In this document: one piece after another, positions 45,404-56,600 of the stretch
Layout: each line of letters starts with the position of its first letter
Numbering within the stretch: the stretch's first letter is position 1
Assembly: GCF_030247195.1 (NCBI RefSeq)
Contig: NC_080672.1
Span: forward strand, 27,163,906 to 27,227,905
DNA length: 64,000 nucleotides
Origin: Topomyia yanbarensis
Lineage: Eukaryota > Arthropoda > Insecta > Diptera > Culicidae
Reading direction: 5' to 3'
Notes under the pieces: generated by a model
Told to the model about the DNA's origin: nothing
Seen by the model: the letters and a program-made list of their open reading frames with translations, nothing else
Database searches by the model: none
Made by a program: the position numbers and the translations under genes

Positions 45404-47759
45404 CCTTCCCTAGGTGTTGGGGTCAATATGACCCAAAATGAACTTTCAAAATGCGCTAACTTTTTTAGTTTTGCACCTAGCAGTTTGGAATTTCTTAATT
45501 TTTCTTTTTCATGGAGCGCAACGATTTTCAATTGAGTTCAAAATTGTCGGGCATTCCTGAAAGGCTGTACAAAAAAAGTTACGAATAAGCTGTTAGCGGG
45601 TCATATTGACCCCGATTTCGAACTTAGTTTTAAGGCACATTTTCAGCCAAATCTACATGAACTTGTACCCAAATTGTTTGTTGAAGTTTCAATTTTCAGT
45701 TTCTGGTGAATATTACTGTTTTTGACCAGGTTGGCCAGTGGGAATCGGTGCCGAATGGGGTTCCGGATTACAATTCCGATGCCGATTCCGGCTGTATAAT
45801 AGTATTTCATATACTATTGAACATAAGTGATCAATCATTGAAACTGATCCCAAAGTTTTGTAATATTCTTGAAAACTTATATAAAATCCCATCTAAAATG
45901 ATAGTGATACTCTAATTCAAATACTTACTCTGGATTATACGTGAAAATTATTCGGAAGATCCGGAACATCCGTAAAACTGGCTAATTTATGAATCTAGAA
46001 TTCTGAAGTTTTTTCGAAAACATTTGTCCACATTGCATTGGCATAAATTCGTAGTTCCGAGTGAAAAATTGACTATTGTTCACATAGTGACCATCCAGAA
46101 GATCCGGCATATTTGCTGAACTGGTCTATTCATAAAATTGGTCTTAGAACCTTAGGTCTTAGGTGTTTTGTTTTTAGTGTTTCTCAAATTCTCATTTGAA
46201 TGAGTTCGTATTTATGACCTACACATGTTCTTCACGAACCTTGTCCTAAAGCTCTGAGGTATTTTCGAAAACATATAAGGGTACACTGAAACCACCATTT
46301 ACGAACTCTTTTTTTACGTACGTACAGTGTAGTATGAAGTCGTAAACAGTTTGATTTATTTTTAGCTAACAATTACTAATAAAAGTTGGGTACTTTCGGA
46401 ATGGGGTTAACGGAAGTATGTAACGGAAATCGATGTCGTATGTCATTTTGAAATCCAAGATGGCGGCTTCCGGTATAGATGAATTCTCTATAACCTCAGC
46501 AATATGGGTATTTTCGGAACGGGGTTGACGAGTACATGATGAAAATGGATGTTTGGAACATATTGTAAGGATTAACAAGAATATTGCTCAACCGGAAGTC
46601 GCCATATTGGATTTCAAAATGGTTCCAAACATCCATTTCCATCATCTACTTGTCAAGCCCGTTCCAAAAATACTCATACCTAATAATTATTGAAATTTTG
46701 TGAACTGCTTTGACGAAACGAATTTTGCAAGGAAGGCGAAGCGAATTTTTTTTTTACGAACTAAATCCCAAATAACGAACATATTTTTTACCAACCAAAC
46801 CCCAATAGCGAACACTTTTTTTACGAACTAATTCGATTTACGAACCCCCGGTTTGGTTCGTGAATGGAGATTTCAGTGTATATCATTCGCAGAAATGTGT
46901 ACTTGTGACTAAGATAGGGACCCTATTGGTAACATAGTAACCTTTCGGAAGATCCGGAATCGACTCTCGAAGTCTGGAGTTTTCCCAAAAAAATTTCTTT
47001 CATAATTATTATTGCAAAAAAATCGTATTTGTGACCGGAACAAAGACCCTGTTGGTTTCGTGAAAACTTTCCGGAATATCCGTAAAACGGGTCAGATCAT
47101 ATGCTTGGTGCTGGAGCTCGGACCAATGCATATATGTACTGGAAACTATAGCTCTGTGATTATTTAGAAAGTACTTTTATCAGCATTCTTGAAAAATATC
47201 GTTGCAGTTTTTTTTTGAAGTATCATTAGAGTTCTTACTTGTGACTTGACTTTGTACCGTATTGGCTGTGTCGTATCTTCCTGGAACATCCAGCATATCC
47301 GTAAAACTGGACAATTGATAAGCTTTGTAGGTATTTGTAGTTGTATTTGTAGGAGTCTCAATGTGCCTATTTGTGCTTGCGGTGATACAAGAACCCAATT
47401 GGTATCATAGTAATCAGGAACATCACAGATCGGTCGTATCATGTACAAATTTAATATATACATTCTCATTTTTGTTTTGTTTGCATTTATTATTAGTATA
47501 AACCGGTGATTTATGATGACGGTTCTGCATACATCTTTTTATGCCAAATATGACCCCATTCGGCACCGATTCCCACTGGCCAACCAGGTCAAAAACAGTT
47601 ATATTCACCAGAAACTGAAAATTGAAACTTCAACAAACAATTTGGGTACAAGTTCATGTAGATTTGGCTGAAAATGTGCCTTAAAACTAAGTTCGAAATC
47701 GGGGTCAATATCACCCGCTAACACCTTATTCGTAACAAAAAGTTAACACCTAGGGAAGA
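45404..47759. mobile_element. piggyBac-type non-autonomous element, 2,356 bp
   Basis: Flanked by TTAA at 45400-45403 and 47760-47763. The ends CCTTCCCTAGGTGTT and the complement of TCTTCCCTAGGTGTT extend into inverted arms of about 220-350 bp that include a GGGTCAATATGACCC palindrome and CAGTGGGAATCGGTGCCG. TTAA duplication and CCYT ends are piggyBac hallmarks. No transposase is encoded. The interior holds several copies of a unit with GGAAGATCCGGAA and ATCCGTAAAACTGG, and a nested TA-MITE at 46284-46878. Confidence 0.85.
46284..46878. mobile_element. TA-flanked MITE inside the piggyBac-type element
   Basis: The ends CACTGAAACCACCATTTACG and the complement of CACTGAAATCTCCATTCACG are each next to TA (46282-46283, 46879-46880). 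It contains a second, internal inverted repeat around CCAAGATGGCGGCTTCCGG and CCGGAAGTCGCCATATTGG. No coding sequence. Confidence 0.75.
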
Positions 47760-48463
47760 TTAAGTTTCTTTTGAATTATAATTGCAAAATAATACATAGA
47801 ACAGCAGAAAATAATTTTGTCCAGGCTTTCGGCCTAGTTACCCCATGCGCCGTCTACTGCATGGCCCTAGTTTTCGTGACATTGTAACGTCACAAGCCGT
47901 CACAATCCTTCTTGTTAGATCAGCCTATCAACGTACTTGATTCCATTGTTCGCCGAAGAAACTCAACAAAGAGGTTTTCGTTAAAGGCTTTCGTCTTCCA
48001 CTTTAGCTTGCCGCCCGTCCTTCTTCGTGCTGCAGCAGGGTTTTATTGGCCGATGCGGTAGCGAATCGCCTGGTGGTCTCTATGGGGATACTTCTCTCAC
48101 ACTCTCCAGTCCATGTTCGCCGTCAGTCAAGGACTACAGAATGTGGCGAAATTTCTCTCGGTGCCGATATCCGTTTCGTGAACCATTAAGCTCCTAGCTC
48201 CTCGCTTGTTATAGTTCTCGGAGGTTGAGCTGGCCTACACAACGTGCCGACAGGTAGGTGTCGAGTCTGCAGCGAATTTTCACTACAAGGAAATATTTTC
48301 ACAAGATAACTTTTGCAAATGAAACTTTGAGAATTTCATTTTAAATATTAGACATATTTTTGTTAAACATATTAAATTATTTCAAATTTCTCCAAAATAT
48401 TTCGGGGGGGGGTTTCGTCCCCAAACCCTCCCCCCCCCCCGCTACCACGCCACTGATTGTGAT

Positions 48464-49141
48464 TAATTCACCTAAAAGTGAGATAGAAATTTATTTCTAG
48501 AAACTTTCGAAATAGAGTCATGATGTCAATAACAAACTTATAGAAAATTCTACTACGAGAAAACTTACTAAACATGCCAACTCTACAAAATGCAATGGTG
48601 TTGAAATACTGCGCGTTGTTCGTGGAAGTCACCCAAAAATCATTTTTTCATTTTAACTTTTTTTTCTGAGATTTTTTCAATACTTTAATTGCTCAAAGAA
48701 GTTGTTGGAATTAAGAAACTACAGGTATTTGTTGAAGACATTAAAAAAAATTGTTTCAAAACTTAAAAGTTATTGAATAAAGTAAGTTATAAATACCGCC
48801 ATTTTGAACGTCAATTACTAGAAGATGTGGAAATATGTGGAAGACATTTCGATTCTATGAGAAAGAAAGTGGAAAGTACTCAAAGAAAAAATACTAGTCA
48901 CAACGAGCATCCACTGGCCTGTATGTAAAAATTACCTTCCAACATTGCATGTTTTGTATTTTGTAACAAAATAAGTAGGACTTTTTCAACATAACTTTTT
49001 GTGGTGATTTTTTCTATTCGTCAAATATGCCAAAAAACACTAGAAGTATCAATGTAGACGTATGAATCCAGAACTCTCAGTTTATGTAATCTTAAAATTA
49101 CGAATTATTCATAAATTAACACGATAACAAATGTGCATATA
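48464..49141. other. AT-rich sequence, no gene seen
   Basis: No open frame or repeat recognised. Confidence 0.5.
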
Positions 49142-49416
49142 GTCGTGATTCGCTGGCTGAACCACAGCCTCTGTCCAACTAACAAATTTGATTCGCTAGG
49201 TGGACCGACTGACAAATGTTAAAATCTCTCCAAAGGAGACGTCAATACTGTAAATCCATCCATTCACATCTCTAATTACTGTCAAGTAGATTGTCAAAGC
49301 AAATTTGATATGAGATTTTAGCGTTCAGAAGCTTTTTAGTTGGACAATGGTCCACCAAGCGGAGGTCCTACTAAAAAGTGATCTAGGTACAAAGTGACCC
49401 ACCAGCGAATCACGAC
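49142..49416. mobile_element. Short MITE, 275 bp
   Basis: The 15-bp ends GTCGTGATTCGCTGG and its exact complement extend imperfectly inward (TTGTCCAACTA in both arms). A target duplication was not identified. Confidence 0.7.
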
Positions 49417-50753
49417 GTTATTAAAAGATGCGCAAAAATTTGTGACTGTGGTAAAAACCAAACTGAAAAGGTGTAAGCCGTTTTGATGAAACGCCAGAAC
49501 GTGGTCAGAATTTCCATTAATTCTTTTGTTTTACAAATTGATTTTAATCCTTCAAAATGCGTGTGCAATTCACATTGAATGATTAAATATTTGAAATTAA
49601 AATTTGTCTGAGTTGTAATTCCTTTGAGTTTTATTTTTTGGAATATTACTTTAGAAGTTACGCAATATTTATTTAGAGTCTTTCGAGATTTTGACTACGA
49701 TCGAAGTTTCTTATTTGATGCGTTTCATTGATCTTATTCATATGATGGTCATATCAAGGAGACGTTCCTGGTTGACGGTCTCGATTATAGAGAAAATACC
49801 GCCAAATAATTCATACAGAACTTCACGACATTCCCAGTGAGAGCGGTTGGTGTTCCGCTTGAAACTATTGGCTACCTGGCTTTTGTCATCATTGCGGCTT
49901 CTGGTTTTCAGCTTCTTCCCAATCCAGACCTTTTGCCTATAACCAACATTTCTGAAACAGTTTTATTACGTTGGTGAAAGTTGAAGTAGACACTTTCAAA
50001 GATCTAGCTAACTTGAGATGCGAGTAGTTCGGATTTTCGGAAAGTGCAAACAAAAATTTGATATGTTACTTTTTACTTGAAGATTATTTTTATGAAATGT
50101 TACCAATGTAAAACAAGGTTTTGTTAAAATCCAAAGGGTCTGGATTGGAGAGAATCAAAAGCCGGAAGCCGCAACGAGTACAAAAAGGGTTGCCAGTGGT
50201 TTCTAGTGGAATTCAAAACGGTTCGAAGCCAGAAACAGACAGGGAGAGATGTGTGAGATATCTAGTTTGGAAGATTTTCTGTATTCGTAGCTTGAAAGGC
50301 GGAATTTTCGTTGTAACCGGGACCGTCAACCAGGAACGTTTTCGTTTTGCCATCATATGAATACGATAAATGGAACGCATCAAATTGGAAGCTTTGATCC
50401 GAGTCACTATCTCTAAAATCTGTAAATAAACATTGCTTAACTTCAAAAGTGTATCAAAACAAATGTTTCAAAATGGCAACTCATGTTTAAAAGAAGGAGA
50501 TTTGTTTTATAAAGTGAATTCATATTACAAACAATCTGTACCAACAGTGCAACACAAAATTTGCTGAATTGTTGCAACTTTTGAGCAAGACTATTCTATT
50601 CGGCATACAGTCTTTTAGCACAACATTGTCTGACATAAGACATTATATGGTAGTTGGCCATTTGACAGTCGTGTAGTATAAGCACAGAATAACATACAAA
50701 ACACTATGATAAATTCCTTTACCCTTGTGAAGGCAAGCTAAAATCCTAACATT

Positions 50754-52236
50754 AAAGGGCAAGCCGGGCCTCTCAGGCCCGTCTAAATTCCAGCTCCTTT
50801 TTGTCGTTCTCATATAGAAAGGTTATGCAATCGGTCAAAATTTCGACTTTTCAACCGAGTCCCGCAGGGCCAAATCTCTTATACCATTCGACTCAGTTCG
50901 TCGAGATCGTAAAATGTCTGTATGTGTGTGTATGTATGTATGTATGGATGTATGTGTGTGGCAAACAATCTCACCGATTTTTCTCTGAGGTGGCTGGACC
51001 GATTTGAACAAATTTAGTCTCAAATGAAAGGTACAGCCTTCCCATCGGTCGCTATTGATTGTTTTATTGATCCGACTTTTGGTTCTGGAGTTACGTGTTG
51101 AAGAGTACAATCACACAGCAAATTTCCATAGAAACTGATACCACCATGATATCCAAATGATGCAATATATATTAAAATATGTGCAACATTACTTGGCTTT
51201 GCATGTCTAGATCATTAATGACCCACCGAAGGCACTTCGACCACATTGGCCAGCTATGGCGGTTATTGATGCCCCGGGGGAACTTACCAAGTTCCTAAGA
51301 TAATGTCATACCTATTTCTCAGCGAATTCTTTACAGATTTTTACAAACTTGGTTTCAAATGAAAGGTACAGCGTTCCCATTGGCTTCTGTTGAATTTCTA
51401 ATTGATCCGACTTCTGGTTCCGGAATTACAGGATGATGAGTACGAACACGCAGCAAATCCCGATTTCAGCGTATAAGGCGATATATGTAAAAAGGCAAAT
51501 TTTTCCAAAAGGTGAGTACTCGGAAGATCACGCTGACTGTCAATTGGTTCTGAGCTCCATTTCGTTTGAACACGACCAATAAATGTTTCTGGATTGCTAT
51601 TAATTTCTTCTGATGCATAACCGGAGTACATATTCAGATTTTTCTTCCGAGTCGGCATCAGATTCATAGTCGGAAGCAATATCATTCACATCTTCTTCTT
51701 CGCTTTGCAAATCAGTTTCGGAATCGTCTGCTGTTGAATTTGCTCGAATTTCTTCCATTATTTCAGATTCCTTGAGACGATTGAAAACATGGGGAGATCG
51801 TCTTATAGCCATTTCAATTTTTTATTGCTTTTAGATCCTACAATTTGAATAATTACGACAACTATAACACAAAGAATAGAAAACAAAAATAGACAATAAC
51901 GACAGAGTTAGGTTATGTTGTATCCAAATAATTGTCAAGTAGATCACAGTGGGTAAAATAAAAGTATTTACCCAAAAAAATATGACACACGTCATTATCG
52001 TATACAATTTTTACATTTCTTATAAAAGAAATGTATAGAATTCGCTCAAACTTTCAAGATTTTTTTTATAAGAAAAGGTAAACATAAAATCAATCAAAAA
52101 ATGAAAAAAATTTCTGCTAATATGAAGATGAACTCATCAAAATGTTTTTTTCAGATAAATATTAATGTATAAAACTCGTGGTATTCCTAGTAAATAATGC
52201 AAGCACACCGGGCCTGCCAGGCCCGGCTTGCCTTTT
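50754..52236. mobile_element. DNA-transposon remnant with GGGCCT/AGGCCC palindromic ends
   Basis: The left end AAAGGGCAAGCCGGGCCT then CTCAGGCCCG is mirrored at 52209-52236 (CGGGCCTGCCAGGCCCGG then CTTGCC). A third, similar end lies at 52955-52981. Inside are two diverged direct copies of a ~100-bp unit, at about 51011-51110 and 51361-51455, with CAAATGAAAGGTACAGC and TGATCCGACTT. A (TG)n-like tract lies near 50930 and a transposase-like fragment at 51398-51812. Confidence 0.5.
51398..51812 (-). pseudogene. Possible piggyBac-like transposase N-terminus
   Basis: The minus strand starts MAIRRSPHVFNRLKESEI and continues into a very acidic run with DDSETDLQSEEEDVNDIASD, then in another frame SGYASEEINSN and GRVQTKWSSEP. 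A short basic start, an acidic stretch and a (D/Q)GTxW-like motif are the layout of piggyBac-type transposase N-termini, but no catalytic Asp block is present. The assignment is a guess from layout. Confidence 0.35.
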
Positions 52237-52394
52237 TGTGCATGTAAAAAATTCAAACATAGCTGCGCATCACTCCATAGATGAAAATTTCACAATTCTT
52301 TATTTTTGTTATAGATTTCAAAGCTACTTATCAAAATTTCCATGCCCAAGCTTATACTGCATACACATTTTTTTGTAACTAAAAAGTTTTAACG

Positions 52395-52938
52395 TTCTAT
52401 GCTATATTTCACCCTAAGGAGGAAAAATTGGTAAAAAACCAAAATTTCTCACTAGGGTGCAAATTTGTTGGTAAAAACCAGTCTTTGTACAGGAGGGCAC
52501 AAATCCTTATTTCATACTCTGTTGCGTTTCGGCTTCGCCTCATCAGAAACCGACACTAACTTATTGTCGGAATAGATTAGCGCCGGCTGATGAGGCGAAA
52601 CCGAAACGCAACAGAGTACCAGTCCTATACAAAGACTGGTTTTTACCAACAAATTTTCACCCTAGCGAGAAATTTTGGTTTTTACCAAATTTTCCTCCTT
52701 AGGGTGAAATATAGCATAATGCTTTCGCATTGGCCTGCTAAGCCAAGACAAGTTTCGGCTTCACTGTGTCTCATCGGCATAACCAGAACTTCTGCTCGAA
52801 CGGGACATCAGTCGTTCGATTGAAACACAAAGTGTGTTTTAGTTTAAAGGGATTTGCGTCAAGCCGGCGCTAATCTATTCCGACAATAAGTTAGTGTCGG
52901 TTTCTGATGAGGCGAAGCCGAAACGCAACAGAGTATGA
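52395..52938. mobile_element. MITE (family B), second copy, 544 bp
   Basis: Flanked by GTTTTAACG (52386-52394) and ATTTTAACG (52939-52947), a 9-bp duplication with one mismatch. It contains the same modules as the element at 27611-28009 (TGTTGCGTTTCGGCTTCGCC; GGTTTTTACCAA; CCGACACTAAC) but arranged as several alternating inverted copies. No coding sequence. Confidence 0.75.
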
Positions 52939-53026
52939 ATTTTAACGTGCCGGGCCTCTGACACCCGCTTGCCTTTTTGAGGGTTGAAAAATATCGCTCC
53001 ACCAATTAAGCCAAAACATTAACTTC

Positions 53027-53031
53027 ACCTT
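53027..53031. repeat. Target-site duplication of the BEL element
   Basis: ACCTT, repeated at 60712-60716 on the other side of the element. Confidence 0.85.
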
Positions 53032-53619
53032 TGTTCAGAGAACAAAAGGTGAAATCCGAAATCTTGTTAGCTGTCGCAAATTGATGCGGAAACAGCTTAA
53101 AGCTGTAATTTTATTCAGAGTTAGATAACGCATGTAAACAATATAAGTAACTCACAAATTTCGGTGTGCGAATCAATTTTAATCCGGGGAAGACTATTCC
53201 TCCACTTTAAACTATCTGTGATCAAAATTCTAGGTTAAGCATGAGCTCCAATGCGTACAGCTTTAGTTCTACTCACTGTGATAATGATCTGTGATTTTAG
53301 TTTTAAGTCCTAGCTGTAAGTTAGTTTAAGTCAATTTAACACTGAAAAGAGCAAACAACTTTACTATTAAATTTTACAAGCTTTAGATTAAAGCAAAATG
53401 AACTCCTGCCTCCTAACTTACGTCTGATCGCGTTCGATGTTGCAAAGAAAAAAAGATTGTGCAAACGGAAATAACTGCTGATGGCAAGCCATGTCATCTT
53501 CCCGCGTCAATTGACAGTTCATACCGGTTGACGCGCCGCTTGCATTAGGCCGCGTTCACAGTGGTTGCGTTCGCATAGTAAGGCCGTGTCCACACTGCGA
53601 AGCAGTGCTGGCGGTAACA
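53032..53619 (-). repeat. BEL 3' LTR
   Basis: Starts TGTT and ends AACA. Compared with 60124-60711 the only difference I find is ACGCGCCGCT versus ACGCGGCGCT near 53535. A minus-strand AATAAA at 53110-53115 is a candidate polyadenylation signal. The end of the Gag-Pol frame overlaps its first 64 bp. Confidence 0.95.
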
Positions 53620-56600
53620 TCCTCTCCCCCGTAACACTGGTCACCGGTCCCAGTTTTACCATCTGGCTCAACCTCCAACACGGCCAATTTTGACACCGGT
53701 CTACGCAGTAACCCCCTCGCAGTCTGAACCACAGCTTGCCGAACGCGTCCGTCTTCGGCAGTCGCAACTTCCTTCACTCTTCCACGTAGCCAGCCATTTC
53801 GGCGAGTGTCATCAACTACGAGGACCAGATCTCCAACAGCTACGGGAGTCACTTCTCCGAACCACTTCATCCGCTTAGTGAGCATCGGGAGGTATTCCTG
53901 AACCCAACGCTTCCAAAATATGTCCAGTTGATGCTGTATAAGGTTCCAGGAACTCTTCACCGCATAGGCAGGGTCACTAATGTTAACAGCCGGCTGACGC
54001 ACTCCCTTAGAGCTTCCTAATAGGAAGTGGTTTGGTGTTAGAGCCTCACCTTCGGCAGCGTCTAAAGGTAAGTAGGTAAGTGGTCGACTGTTGACGATAC
54101 CCTCGGCTTCGACGACTAACGTTTCCAGTCCTTCATCGTCCAGCTTTCGATCGTTCTTGTAAGCAGCTTCCATTGCCGACTTAACTGACCGCACCATCCT
54201 TTCCCACGCGCCACCCATGTGAGGTGCTCCTGGCGGGATGAAATTCCACTTTGTATCTTCATTTGTGAACGTCGCTGCCAATTCGTTTTCGATTTCTTCC
54301 TGCAGCAAACGTTTGGCACCTTGGAAGTTGGTACCATTGTCGGTATAGATTTCCGCTGGCGCTCCTCGCCGACAAACGAAACGGCGAATACACTTGACGC
54401 ACGACGGTGTAGACAGGCTATGGGCAACCTCAACATGGACGGCACGTGTGGTGAGACACGTGGATAGGCAGATCCAACGTTTGGCAGCGCTCCTTCCCAC
54501 TTTCACCAAGAACGGCCCAAAGAAGTCTATGCCGGTGTAGGTAAACGGCCGACAGAACGATGACAATCGAGCCACAGGCAGCGGTGCCATTCGAGGAACC
54601 TTCGGGTTCGCTTTCGCGACTTTACACCACTGGCATGCAGCCGCAACTTGCTTCACCACCGTCCTTAACCGTGAAATGTTGTAGTACTGCCGAACTTCAT
54701 TCACTACCGTCTCCGAGTTCCCATGCCGGCAGGCTCGATGAAAGTCGTGGACCACAAGCTTCGTTACATGGTGTTTTCTTGGGAGAATCGCCGGGAACCT
54801 GGCATCGAATGCGGCATGTGGTGCGGCTCCAATTCGTCCATCAACGCGCAGCACTCCGTGTTCATCCATTGTCGGCGTTGTTTGATACAAACGGCTTGTC
54901 TTAGGCAACTCCGTTTGTCCTCTCGTAAGCGAGGCCATTTCTGCGGGAAACTCCTGCCACTGTACCATCCGTATTATCGTGCTCTTCGCTTTTCTCAGCT
55001 CGTCCTGACTCAGATGCAGTAGTTCCGGCTTCTCATTTCTTCGCCTCCGCTGACAGTTGTCTATGAAACGGTGTACATATGCTACTGCTCCAAGAAGTCG
55101 TCTCCACCTTGAGAACCGGGCGAAATCCACCACACACTCCGGAATAGTCGCTCCTTGGATCACCAAGCAGGGCCGTAGTTCTTCTTCAGGAGCCGTTGAT
55201 GTTTTCACTTGCTCCGGCCAATTGTCTTCGGACAGCCGCAAAAACTTAGGTCCCTTAAACCATTCGTCGCATTCTTTCGGGCATGAGTTCTTTCCCCACT
55301 TCGTGGCAGCGTCCGCTGGATTCGATTTGCTGGGAACCCACCGCCATTCAGCTACATCCGTTGTAGAAAGAAGCTCTCCTACTCGGCAGGCAACGTACTG
55401 CTTGTACCGACGATGATCGGCTCGTAACCAGGCCAGCACTGTTGCGGAATCACTCCACAGAAACCGCTGTTTGACTTTAACACTGTGGTTCTCCTGCACG
55501 AACGACATCAAGCGGCTGCCCAATACCGCTGCTTGAAGCTCCAAACGGGGAATCGAGAGGGGTTTCAGTGGAGCGACCTTTGTTCTTGCCGCAACTAACG
55601 AGCATTCGGCTTTGCCTTCTATGTCAATCACTCTGAAGTATGCTACAGCAGAAAAGGCAACTTCGCTCGCATCGACGAATACGTGCAGTTGCAATCGTTT
55701 GTACGTCTGTTCGGTCGCTTCCTCGAAGTAGCACCGCGGAATACGCAGATCTCTTATCTTCGGGAACAGAGCGGTCCACCTAGCCCAACGTTCGAATATT
55801 TCTTCCGGCACCCTTTCGTCCCACTGCAGTCCGGCTCGCCACACGTCCTGAAGTAGGATCTTGCCGTGCACGAGGTACACACTAAGAAGCCCCAGTGGAT
55901 CAAATATTCCCATCAAGCACTTCAATATCTGTCGTTTAGTTGGCCGCTCGTCTTCATTTAATACACGTTGAATTTCCTCCTTCAAATTCATCGAGAACCG
56001 CAGCTCATCGTCGGTCGTCTGCCACAGCATGCCGAGCACTCGATCGCCGTCCGTTGTACTCAAGCAGAGATTCTTGCTGGCGTTGGTAGCTTCCTCGTTC
56101 AGTCCGCGTAGAACTTCGGCACTGTTCGACAACCAATTTCTAAGGTGGAATCCTCCTTTCTGATGGATTGCTCCGACTGCGCGGGAAACTCTTTCGGCCT
56201 CATCCACACTCTCGAAGCTATCCAGATAGTCGTCCACGTAGTGGTTTCTCTGGATTCCCTCGACAGCTCGGGGATAGCGAGCGACGAATTCTTCGGCGTT
56301 TTTGTTCTTCGCATACTGGGCTGATGCTGGCGAACACGTGGATCCAAAGGTCGCCACGTCCATAATGTACGTTTCGACAGGCCTTGATGGATCGCTCCGG
56401 AACAAGAAGCGCTGAGAATGACGATCCGGTTCACAGATTAACAACTGGTGGAACATTTCACGGATGTCTGCCGAAACTCCCACCTTGTACTGACGAAAAC
56501 GCAGCAGAACTCCGGGAAGCGAAGATAACTGATCCGGGCCTTTTAGTAGCATGGAGTTTAGGGATATTCCATCTACTTTCGCTGCCGCGTCCCATATAAG

